NCBI RefSeq assembly: GCF_963678635.1
Contig: NC_087068.1
Coordinates: 32,180,318-32,244,317 of the forward strand
Reading direction: 5' to 3'
DNA: 64,000 nt
DNA from: Symsagittifera roscoffensis
Taxonomy: Eukaryota; Xenacoelomorpha; Acoela; Convolutidae
In this document: positions 35,401-42,628 of the stretch, piece after piece
Layout: every line of letters starts with the position of its first letter
Position numbering within the stretch: position 1 is the stretch's first letter
Program-made: the position numbers and the translations under genes
Notes under the pieces: model-generated
Database searches by the model: none
What the model saw: only the letters and a program-made list of their open reading frames with translations
What the model was told of the DNA's origin: nothing

Positions 35401-38400
35401 GTTTCATAGCTTCGAAAGCTTCTTAGAAAATTTCGCAAACTGGTTCGGGATTGAAACTAACTTGAATTATTTTGAATTTTATACCTAAAAAAGCTTGCAT
35501 AGAAAAATTTCTTTTTTGGGAACCGATTCGATCAACCAAATAATTTACAGAATTCTAAGAGTTACATAGCTTAAATAGCCTGTTGAGAAGACAGACTGTA
35601 AGCTTGCTATCTTTTTTGCTGGCTCTTTTTTCTATTTCATGAATTAACTTGAAATTTTTTGAAGTTTCATAACTTAATTAGCTTCCTTAGAATTACTTGA
35701 ATTTGTTGCCAACAGATTGGCTTCATGCAACGATCTGAGATTTAAAGTTTTGAATAGCTTATTAACTATTTTTTGCAAAAGATTCAATCCAATAAACGAT
35801 ATGAAAAACTTGAACATTTCGCGAACTGATTCGGTCCAGAAAATAACTTGAAGTAATTCAAACTTTCATAACTTGAATAGCTTGCTCAAGAAAAACATAG
35901 GCTTTTCGTGAACCGATTCGGTCTACGAAATAAGTTGACGCGTATGAAAACTCAAGCCAAATAGCTAGCATACCATAACTAATTTCTTGGCTTATCATTT
36001 TGATCGGTCAAATATCTTGAAATAGTTGACAATTCCATCGCGTGATTGGCTCCAATTGAAAAACTTGAAATAGTTCTTACCGGAACAAATATAAAAAACC
36101 AAAATTTCAATTGTTTTTAGTGGCTTTGAAGTAAATTTTTATTTCGCTATCCGATTCGCTGTTTTGGTTTCAAAGGTGTATATATTTTAAATAGCTTGCT
36201 TAAGAAAAACCAGTTCGCTGTGTGAAATAGCATGAAATGTTTCAAAGTTTTACTGCTTGAATAGCTTACTAAGACAAGTTTTTACTTTTCACAAACTGAT
36301 TCCTGATTCGCTCTATCTAACAACCTGAATTTTTTCAAAGTTTCCGTGCTTAAATGGCTTGCCTAGAAAAACTTTACTTTTTTGTTCAACGTTTCATAGC
36401 TTGGATAGCTTAATCAAAACATTTTTTGCGAGCCAATTGTTTATTGGAGGCGGGCTTGCTAGTAATGTTTGAAATAATTGAAATTGAAATCCATTAACTT
36501 CAAAGAACTACAGACATGATTTACATTTATCGGACAAAACGAATATAACTTGAAATTAACAACGCGTTTTTCTCAAATCTTGATGAAGACAAAATTTGGC
36601 TAGAATTTCATCAGAATTATTATGGTGGAATTTATTTTTGTGAAATTCAGGCACAAAATGTTACCCCAAAAACGAATATTTTCAGATTTTTTTAGTCCAT
36701 CAGAAATTATGCCAAGATTATCCTTCTTAATGTCGAGCTATATAAGAGGCTTGTTTTGATTTATTTTTGTCAGAAATTGAGCCAATAGTTTTGGCGTAAT
36801 TTTTGATTGACTGAAAAGCCAAAAATGGTCGTTTTTGGGTTAAAATTTTGGTCCTGAGTTTTGCAAAATAAATTACACCATATTAATTCTACTGAAAAGC
36901 AAAATTCTAAGCAAGTTTTGTCATACCAATTTTTTCTCTTAATTCAACCCAATTTGAGAAATGCGTTTAAAGTTATATTTGCTTTATCCGGATAATTTAA
37001 ATCAGCTCTGTGGCTTTTTGAAGTTTCGCGTTAACCCTTTTGTCGGCGTTTTATGTGTTATTTTCTAATGAAAAATTGCATGTGAGATTGCTGCTGAATG
37101 AAACTTTAAGGACTTGAAGTTATATTCCAAAGAACGGACCTCTGAAAACGCATCTTTTTAGTTTGCTCTTATGATAGTTGCAACGCAATTTCGAAAATTC
37201 GTTAGCAATTTGAATTTTATCTCACTCTCAGATTTATTTCAGGATGTTAATTTGTCCGATAAGTTTGTTAAAAACTATAAATAAGCTCAAGTTGTGGAAA
37301 TGAACTAATCACTCGTTCTGATGGCTGATTTCATGCGCCCCGAAACTGGGCTTCCTTTGATCAAGAATGGCATGCCATCCTAGCTGTTTTTCAGCTTAAG
37401 AGAAAACTCGTGACCAGACTGTAAAAGAATTGACTATTTTTTCTGATTCCGTAAAATGAAATCTAGAAGTTGCTTGGTCGTAACTGGTCGTAAATTATTT
37501 GGAACAAGTTTTGGCTATTCATATTTTCTAATTGCTATGCATAAACACAATCTTAATGTTGTTCGTTCTATGCAAAAATGGTTAAGAGTATATACACAAG
37601 CCAGCTAGCTAGCGTAGTGTTAGATTACCAATCTCATTTTTTTGAACCCAAATATGGAATCTGTTGTATCTGCTTTATTCAAGACAATTGTTTGTCGATT
37701 GTTGGGCGACCAAGAAGTGATGCCAGGACGTGCGACTCTTAACAATAGTGGTCAGCTTTGTGTTTTATTACGAAGCGTCTTTTTTTCTAACCTATTTTGC
37801 AAATAAAAGTGTTTTTTAGAAGTGTTCATTTATTTGGAATTTTCACCGTTGCATAGCATCTGTTCTCTGCTTTACATGTGGTTTGTGTTTGGTGAAGCTC
37901 AATTACAACAGACAAATGAAGTTTTAAAGTCTTCATGCTAATGCCATCATGACCAACCGCAGTACTATTGCACGCCCTTTTAATCGCTTCACTAAAATCT
38001 TTTGGTTCAATCATCGAGAATAGAAATGTAACTGCAATTCTGGGATAGGTGAATTGAAAGTTAGGTGGAGATAATTTTTTTAGCTAGGTTCATTTCTATT
38101 TCAGCAAAACATGTTATTTCTTAATTGCCTAAGAGCGTGAATACGTTGAATTTTTTTTTTGAATTTTCACTGGACTCTGCAGACTGGTCGTAGAAGCGTA
38201 TTTTTTTTTGCTGTTTTGAACTGTTGCTCGCTAAAATTCAATGGATTTTGGATATATCTTTGAAAAAACAAGTTTTGTTCTGTCATAGCTTGACATTCTC
38301 GAGTTATCCATTTCTTTTTCATTTTCTGTTCGATACAAGGCATGAATGTATCTAATGATTCAGTTATTTGGGTATGAATAAAAATAAGTCACTATTCAAA

Positions 38401-41400
38401 CAAAACTTAATATTTTGCAAAAAATTGCTCAGTGCAAAGAAATATTCAACAGTGTAATCGTTTTTATTAATTTTTCGAAATTGTCAGATCCTCAGTTTAT
38501 ATTCAAATTTTCGATGCTATTTTTGTTCCGACTTTCGATACGAAAGTAACGGAATATTTGTGCTCGGGGTGGGTTTTTTTTTCTTCAGACAAATTTCGAC
38601 TTTTTAACTAGCCATTTTTGACGGAATTTTTTTATCATCCGAAAGGTATTGTTGTCCTGAGCTCAAATTTGAAACGATATTTCACCTGTGATCATTTTTC
38701 GTGAAGTTACGGGGGTTTAAAGATTGCCATTTTGGCCAATTTGGGACAATTAACGCGCGATATACTTCGCGCTATTAACGCGTAAGCGGAGAGTTAATCC
38801 GTCTTAGAAATCGTTCCAAATTGGTTTAAGGAAGCTTATTTGCCATAATTGGTTTGTTACATGGAGCAAAATTTATCCTTTTGTACTTTAGATGGCGTGT
38901 GGGGGGATGATTTTCATTAAAAAAATTCAAGTTTTAGAATTTTTTTTTTCATTTTATTTTATTTCATTGAATTTTTTAATGTTGTTACTGCTCCATAAAC
39001 CTTGAAAGACAGTCGGAACATTCAGGGCTTCGCCCTGATACGAGCAGTCTTGTTTTCTTTATTTTCAAATAACAAAGATTATTGATCGCTGATATTGGTT
39101 CCAATCGTATAAGTTTTCGTAGAATTGTCAGAAATACAGTGGTCAATACAAGTTTTTGAAGTTGGCGTGATTCTAGTGGAAGAAAGTTTTGTATATAATC
39201 AACCCAAAACACTAATGTAGATTTCTATATTCCTTAGAAATTGAAGTAATTTCCAAAATGTTGATATTCAGGTTCCCACAAAAGTTTTGTTTTCGGTTTC
39301 TGTTTTCTGATAAATTGTCCGGGAAAAATTCCAAAGACTCCTCGAAATTTTGTCTGCCATCTCAGGAGGTTCATACAAAACCGAGATTTTAAAAGATTCG
39401 ATGTTTGGACCGTTAACGGAAATTGATAAAGTTTCTAATGTTGAATTGGAGTTGAAATCAGGAGTTAAAGTAAAATTAATTTCTTTTCTAATGAAAAAAG
39501 CGCAGTAAAATTAATTTCTTTTCTAATGAAAAAGCGCAACCACCACCTTTTTCTTTTCGTCCTTTAGTAACAGTTTGCTGATATCCTGATATCTTATGGT
39601 AATCAACTGGATTATTATCTGAGTTAGAAGTTTCACAAAGTGAACTGATTGTATGTTAAGAAAACCATCATATAGATGGTCCATGATGGCATCGAAGCGA
39701 ACTAATATTCAAAAAAATCAATTGAGCTGTTTTTTAAATTTCCCACTTCCTCTTTCCTTAGTATGCTTAATATCGTTCCCATATATTCTATGTAAAACAA
39801 GATTAGTACAACAAAAACCAGGTTGATTCAGTTTTTAGTCAAAACATAGTCTCGGCAGCAGTTCGTCACTCCCGACTCTCGTTCCCAGGAGAATTAGAAA
39901 TTGCTCTTTGAGTTCCATGAGTTTTCGGTTTATTCTCTTCTGTTGGTGTATCTTGTCGAACCGTTTTTCGTGCTGTCCTTCTTGAATTAACTAATTTGTT
40001 CCGGTGATTTTTTGAAGGTTTTTAAACTTTACTATCCCTGACGAGTGTATTTTCCATTTTCCGTTATTTAGTTTTTTTTTCGCTTCGAAATTCTATTCGG
40101 CGTATATGATTTCGGCTCATGTTTTGTCGGCTTGGTGACAACATGAGCCGAGCCGCCCTATTTTGTATCGGTTAAAGGATAAGAAATGATTCTTCTACCC
40201 TTGTTTAAATCTTGTCGTTTGGTAGTATAAAAGTTATAAGCTTCAAGTTTTTAATCGCTCAAAAATTTTTTATGACATTTGTTTCATGTAGCATTTTTTG
40301 TTTTTCGGATGAATTGGTGTCTATCCTTGTCTCTTGCTGGCTTTGTGAACGCTCGGAAAATACTGAAAGCTTGGTTAATGCTGGTGGTTGTAATTCTGGA
40401 GATCGAATTTTTCGTATTTCCAAAAAAAATTTGGTTTTTGTTGCAAAGTATTTTTTTAGTTATTTCCATACACTATCTGGCAGCCTAGAATGTTACGCTT
40501 TCGTTGTATCAAAAAATCTTATTCAAAAAACAATCCGTTTTTTTCTTTTCCTTGATAAATAATAGTTAATTCTGTTCATTGACAATTTTCCAACAATCTG
40601 TTGGGTTGTTTATATTTTATGGGACAAACTACGATCAATTACTTGCTAGTCGTGGGTTTTAAATTCTTGTAGCGACAGTAAGTTAAATTATCGTAGCGTT
40701 AAAATGCAAAGAATTTACTTAAATGACACAGTGTTAAAGACTGAGTCAAATGGTAGGACACCATTTTCTATGGGTTTTGTCTGTAGCCGATTGAAAAGTT
40801 TCCGAACTATTATAACGAAATGCATACCTTTTGGGGAAATTTATAGTAGCAAAGGAAAGCTAGCCGATAATCGAGTTGAATTGAGTTATAATTTTTAGGC
40901 ACTCATTGTTTCGATTGCGATGCAACTTCTGTCACCGACTGTGCTACACTAGAAGTATTTTGAAGACTCATGTGAGGCAATCTCATAGCAACATGCATGT
41001 GATGGCCAGACATCTGTTGACTGTCTGTTTAAAGAGAGTTCGCAATTCAGTACACGGTATGGATTCCAAGACGAGAAAAACGAATCGCGGAGTATGGTCT
41101 GTAACACCAAGTACGATAGATCAAAGTTTGCCCGGAGAACGTTCGCTGCAATCAATGGATTGGAAACACCAGGGGTAAGTTTTTGACGTGAAATGTATTA
41201 GAATATAGTAAGTGCTTTATCGATTTGTTTTCAAATATCTTGAACGATTGTTTTTCGAACCAAATTTGTTAATATTTATAACAATTGAACAAAATAGCAG
41301 TTCAACGTAAGATATTAAAAGCAAAAAGTCGCCTGTTTAGTGTGCTTGCAGCTGATTTGTAGATTGAATTATGATTTTGAGTAAAAATTTTGGTGAAAGA

Positions 41401-42083
41401 AGAAAGGGTATTTAAGTTTCTTTCATTTTTTTGCTAATTACTTACGATCTCCAATTACGAAAGTGAAACTGGGGCAAAAATTGTAAAGGTTAAATTTTTA
41501 GATTTCTTAGCGCAATTAGAAAATTACCTTTTCATGAATTTTTTCAAATTAGGTTTTTTATATAGAAAAAGTGCCTGTCATAAAAGATCTTAGAAGTTCA
41601 GAGAGCTTGAACGTGATATGCTTTTTTTCTGAAATTCGAAACAAAAGTCTAGCATTGACATTTTTCCATCTCTGTTAATTATGTTTACAATTACATTTAT
41701 GCTAAACGCTTAGTATCAATCTAAGGGCTGCTAGCTTGTTCAAATTTAGCATTTTAATCTCTCGAATATCTGCTATTCGCTTGCGTTGCTTCAGATCAAT
41801 GGAAAGTGTGTGCCATGAAAGAGAAGCAACTGGAGAGTACTGTTTGGGAAACAGTTCAGTAGAGGCCGTAGATGACACACCCTCTAGTGTGGAGAGAATG
41901 AACTTCTACGGCACCCTTCAATTGGGAGAGATTGAACTGCCGCTCTACCAATTGAACGAAGAACACCTCAATCACATCCAGCTGCACAATACAATGCCTA
42001 TATTCAGTCTGCTGCCAGCAGCTACACAAGTTAACAGAATTAACACAGAGGTCGAGGAGCAAACAAATGATCAGCAAATTTAG
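22843..42083 (+). CDS. C2H2 zinc-finger protein gene, six exons (620 codons)
   Basis: Joining exons 22843-23418, 24779-25082, 25150-25406, 34030-34190, 40899-41174 and 41795-42083 gives one frame of 621 codons including the stop. All junctions are phase-compatible with GT-AG introns. The product has 11 Cys2-His2/His-Cys fingers. Their Cys/His ligands are at residues 45-65, 120-141, 160-178 (C2HC), 196-216, 229-249, 271-291, 304-325 (C2HC), 353-374, 385-408 (CxxxxC type), 412-434 (spans an exon junction) and 441-462. A 150-residue tail has no fingers. Wide, uneven linkers rather than TGEKP argue against a KRAB-like array. A DNA-binding nuclear regulator is likely, but I recognise no orthologue. 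Intron 3 (8.6 kb) and intron 4 (6.7 kb) are full of transposons. The gene lies 195 bases after AIF and 348 bases before UNC80. Confidence 0.75.
23515..24240. repeat. Foldback (long-inverted-repeat) element, copy 1
   Basis: The left arm (from CAGTGCTGATTTAAATTATC at 23517) and the right arm (ending TTTAAATAAGCACTGTAAAAA at about 24239) are inverted copies of each other over some 250 bases. Both contain AAATTTGG/ATGGTGCAATT-type motifs. It lies inside intron 1 of the zinc-finger gene and has no coding capacity, so it is a MITE-like element. Other copies are at 36505-37020 and 43650-44270. Confidence 0.75.
24395..24695 (+). mobile_element. C-terminal fragment of a Jockey/CR1-like LINE
   Basis: The frame encodes NTRCKLSQLQSGYRRLLNRY, then CSLGPHATCHLFNL and RPLDATKFLDLE. 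This is the Cys/His tail that ends many Jockey- and CR1-type LINE ORF2 proteins. One knuckle Cys is replaced, and the fragment is only about 100 codons long, inside intron 1 of the zinc-finger gene. It is a dead remnant. Confidence 0.65.
24779..25082 (+). CDS. Zinc-finger gene exon 2
   Basis: The acceptor TGTTTCAG at 24771-24778 precedes it. It encodes three canonical fingers (FLCHVC..., NICPKC..., FVCEVC...). It ends in phase 1 at TCAG|GTGAGT. The following intron is only 67 bases long. Confidence 0.85.
25150..25406 (+). CDS. Zinc-finger gene exon 3
   Basis: Entered through TTTTTATAGAG at 25149 (phase 1), it encodes a C2HC finger (FKCKEC...) and a C2H2 finger (YMCIYC...HVKRLH). It ends in phase 0 at ATCAAG|GTAAAG. 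Intron 3, which follows, is about 8.6 kb. Confidence 0.82.
25407..26430 (+). other. Start of intron 3 of the zinc-finger gene
   Basis: AT-rich intronic DNA. It contains a short hairpin repeat (ACGCTTGC-GATTA-GCTAGCGT at 25457) and a CAGCTTCGCCTCTG repeat core at about 26095. Both are members of small interspersed families seen elsewhere in the window. No exon is seen. Confidence 0.45.
26436..26865 (+). repeat. Unit 1 of a ~0.5-kb repeat split by a LINE
   Basis: This sequence is about 85-90% similar by eye to 28885-29307, and its first part recurs at 29385-29520. The minus-strand LINE at 26880-28700 sits exactly between units 1 and 2. Confidence 0.75.
26880..28700 (-). mobile_element. Truncated CR1/Jockey-like LINE, minus strand
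   Basis: Reading leftwards from about 28560: a pre-RT segment (NGFNTFFGSVF), RT core pieces including LLLHNFRSLGV, YLSGRTQ, SGVPQGSIQGPI and the metal-binding FADDFKFS (27760-28150), and the LINE thumb/C-terminal region YNMYIVSSMLYG...RMERLQNRA (27247-27540). Frameshifts and stops break it, so it is inactive. Its 3' end is a (TAC)n-type microsatellite at 26866-26885 rather than poly-A, as in CR1/L2-related elements. The 5' part with the endonuclease is missing. A 70-base tandem duplication lies beyond its 5' end at 28700-28800. Confidence 0.8.
28812..29525 (+). repeat. Tandem repeat units 2 and 3 (period about 496)
   Basis: AGTCGATGAGYGTAGTTCA at 28815 and 29311 marks two unit starts. Each is followed by TATATAGGGTGTTTCGTAA and then the sequence shared with unit 1. 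Unit 3 stops near 29520, where mariner-like sequence begins. The TATAGGGTGTTTCG block resembles the end of a Tc1/mariner-type element, so the array may be made of non-autonomous mariner pieces. Confidence 0.65.
29530..29830 (-). pseudogene. Tc1/mariner-like transposase remnant
   Basis: On the minus strand this reads as degenerate transposase: a DGAxxxxSRVW-type block, then S-T-D-L-N-P-L-D-W-F-WGW (the LNPLD motif around the last catalytic Asp of IS630/Tc1/mariner transposases) near 29700. Several stops and shifts interrupt it. It lies in intron 3 of the zinc-finger gene, next to the mariner-end-like repeats. Confidence 0.6.
30323..31585 (+). pseudogene. hAT-like transposase or domesticated relative, frameshifted
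   Basis: Several frames in series resemble one family. First is a BED/U1-like zinc finger (FRCEVCNKSFSSANMG...LKSHSKRNKNH, 30390-30480). Then comes EVLYALHLVEICSSFRNSD with MFPDSAIAGDYQCGKTK (to about 30775), an RILKPFL-type segment in another frame (about 30880-30980), then KISVRK.../LAFLTTCRDIIMKM (31010-31200), and a Lys/Glu-rich coiled-coil tail (31283-31585). These resemble hAT-superfamily proteins common in invertebrates. At least three frame breaks make it a pseudogene. It is inserted in sense orientation in intron 3 of the zinc-finger gene. Confidence 0.65.
31586..34029 (+). repeat. Intronic region with three diverged ~0.4-0.5 kb repeats
   Basis: The block 'TATAGTTAATRYC', 'TTTGGCAATATT', 'CGATCAACGAARTTGATT', 'CAAAAACTGT', 'GACCGATTAAATGGCTCA' and 'CGATATTGCCAACA' appears in order at about 31985-32200, 33160-33500 and 33670-33960. 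A GAAAGGACGTGCGAGT motif repeats three times at 31862-31935. A CAGGGCTTTGCCTTG repeat core lies at 31687. No exon is recognised until 34030. Confidence 0.6.
34030..34190 (+). CDS. Zinc-finger gene exon 4 (hidden exon)
   Basis: It is preceded by AGTCTTTTAG and followed by CTAAG|GTAAGT. Its phase (0 in, 2 out) exactly bridges exons 3 and 5. It encodes one CxxxxC finger (FCCPDENCHL...RHFRKYH) and the Cys pair and first His of the next (CSFCHRTF...KIHILR), whose last His comes from exon 5. No long open frame covers it in this frame. It was found by zinc-ligand spacing. Confidence 0.78.
34191..34699 (+). other. Start of intron 4 of the zinc-finger gene
   Basis: AT-rich and without recognisable coding sequence. 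TATAATCGTATATG-like motifs repeat loosely at 34240-34300. Confidence 0.4.
34700..36450. repeat. Degenerate tandem array (~100-base units) in intron 4
   Basis: About 16 diverged units carry the order 'AATAACTTGAAATAATTC', 'AAAGTTTCATAGCTTGAATAG', 'CTTGCTTAGAAAAACTTCAA' and 'TTTCGCGAACCGATTCGGTC'. Many units differ by indels. There is no coding potential. Confidence 0.75.
36505..37020. repeat. Foldback element, copy 2
   Basis: This has the same inverted arms as the 23515 element: left 'TTATCGGACAAAACGAATAT', right 'TTATCCGGATAATTTAAATC'. The centre is shortened. It lies in intron 4 of the zinc-finger gene. Confidence 0.7.
37021..37800. other. Intron 4, unassigned
   Basis: AT-rich. The TTTGTCCGATAAGTTTGTTA motif at 37250 also occurs near 33575, so this is probably old repeat debris. 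No gene is seen. Confidence 0.4.
37826..38014 (-). mobile_element. LINE reverse-transcriptase fragment, minus strand
   Basis: The frame encodes AIKRACNSTAVGHDGISMKT, which matches the pre-palm 'GxDGI' region of LINE RTs. It is about 60 codons long, probably part of the same dead minus-strand element as the endonuclease fragment at 39280-39700. Confidence 0.55.
38515..39060 (+). repeat. 0.55-kb interspersed repeat with palindromic core, copy 1
   Basis: This runs from TTCCGACTTTCGATACGAAAG to the palindrome CAGGGCTTCGCCCTG followed by ATACGAGCAGTCTTG. Near its middle, about 38752-38788, is an AACGCGCGATATACTTCGCGC self-complementary segment. A reverse-orientation copy lies at 45075-45605. Confidence 0.8.
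39280..39700 (-). mobile_element. LINE AP-endonuclease-domain fragment, minus strand
   Basis: The minus strand reads through VDYHKISGYQQ, KRKEKGGGCAFFIRK and FKISVLYEPPE. These are the middle and late motifs (GGG-hydrophobic and YRPP-like) of the APE-type endonuclease of LINE ORF2. A short duplication (AAAATTAATTTCTTTTC) at 39470-39530 interrupts it. It is dead, within intron 4 of the zinc-finger gene. Confidence 0.65.
39701..40898. other. End of intron 4
   Basis: AT-rich, with no exon I can support. Several overlapping open frames exist on both strands near 40210-40560, none with family features. Confidence 0.4.
40899..41174 (+). CDS. Zinc-finger gene exon 5
   Basis: The acceptor ATTTTTAG ends at 40898. 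The first base completes the Arg codon split with exon 4. It supplies the last His of finger 10 and all of finger 11 (LRCNFCHRLC...KTHVRQSH), then a basic, Ser/Thr-rich stretch. It ends in phase 2 at CAGGG|GTAAGT. Confidence 0.82.
41795..42083 (+). CDS. Zinc-finger gene exon 6 (C-terminus)
   Basis: The acceptor TTGCTTCAG ends at 41794 and the phase matches exon 5. It encodes a finger-free, acidic tail (SMESVCHEREATGEYC... to NDQQI) ending in TAG at 42081-42083. I recognise no domain. Confidence 0.78.
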
Positions 42084-42431
42084 AACGCGGGGTTGATTCA
42101 AGTGGAACTCAAAAATGAACTTCAGTTATAATATCATTTATAATTGCTCCAAAGCATCAATTATTAGTTTTTATATAATTTATAATTGCTCCAACGCATC
42201 AATTATTATTTGAAGTTTTTCGTGTTCGTAAAGTGAGATGTTCAGATATTTTTTGAAACCCTGAACATGGTTGCGAAAATGGCGAAGCAAGAAATAATTT
42301 GGAATCGTAGGTTTTATTTCGTTTCGTGCATTTTTAGAGATGATTGTATGAAAGTAAAGCAAATTAGTGTGTAAGTATAGCACAGTAAATTCTGCCTCGT
42401 TGGAGCATTCAGCTCATATTTGAATAAACCA
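42084..42431. other. Zinc-finger gene to UNC80 gap
   Basis: 348 bases. They contain a tandem duplication of TTTATAATTGCTCCAA (42138 and 42179). An AATAAA at 42424, just before the UNC80 start, could serve either as a late polyadenylation signal for the upstream gene or by chance. An acceptor-like CATTCAG is at 42406-42412. No promoter motif is recognised. Confidence 0.5.
42406..42412 (+). promoter_or_regulatory. 3' splice or trans-splice acceptor before UNC80
   Basis: CATTCAG ends 19 bases before ATG 42432. It is similar in placement to the acceptors at 19049 and 22808 before the other two genes. Confidence 0.3.
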
Positions 42432-42628
42432 ATGACTCACAGCAACCAGTTGGGAGGCGTCTCTTCGTCTTCCGCTGGATCCACCCATGCTGTCTTCGGT
42501 CGACCAGATAGCGAAATGCCCCCACCGAAGGCGTCTTCCACTCTCAAGTCCACGGGAGGGGGAAGCCACTTACCCCCCTCCAACGTGGTTCCACTGAGCA
42601 TCCAGACTTTTTTCTGGACTAGAACCAG
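42432..42628 (+). CDS. UNC80: UNC80 exon 1
   Basis: This encodes a Ser/Pro-rich start and the conserved PLSIQTFFWTRT block. It ends in phase 2 at ACCAG|GTACCC. Long antisense open frames over it are shadows. Confidence 0.8.

Noticed and set aside
38985-39212. 75-codon minus-strand frame
   Set aside because: It falls largely on the interspersed 0.55-kb repeat and its palindrome, and no protein family is recognisable.
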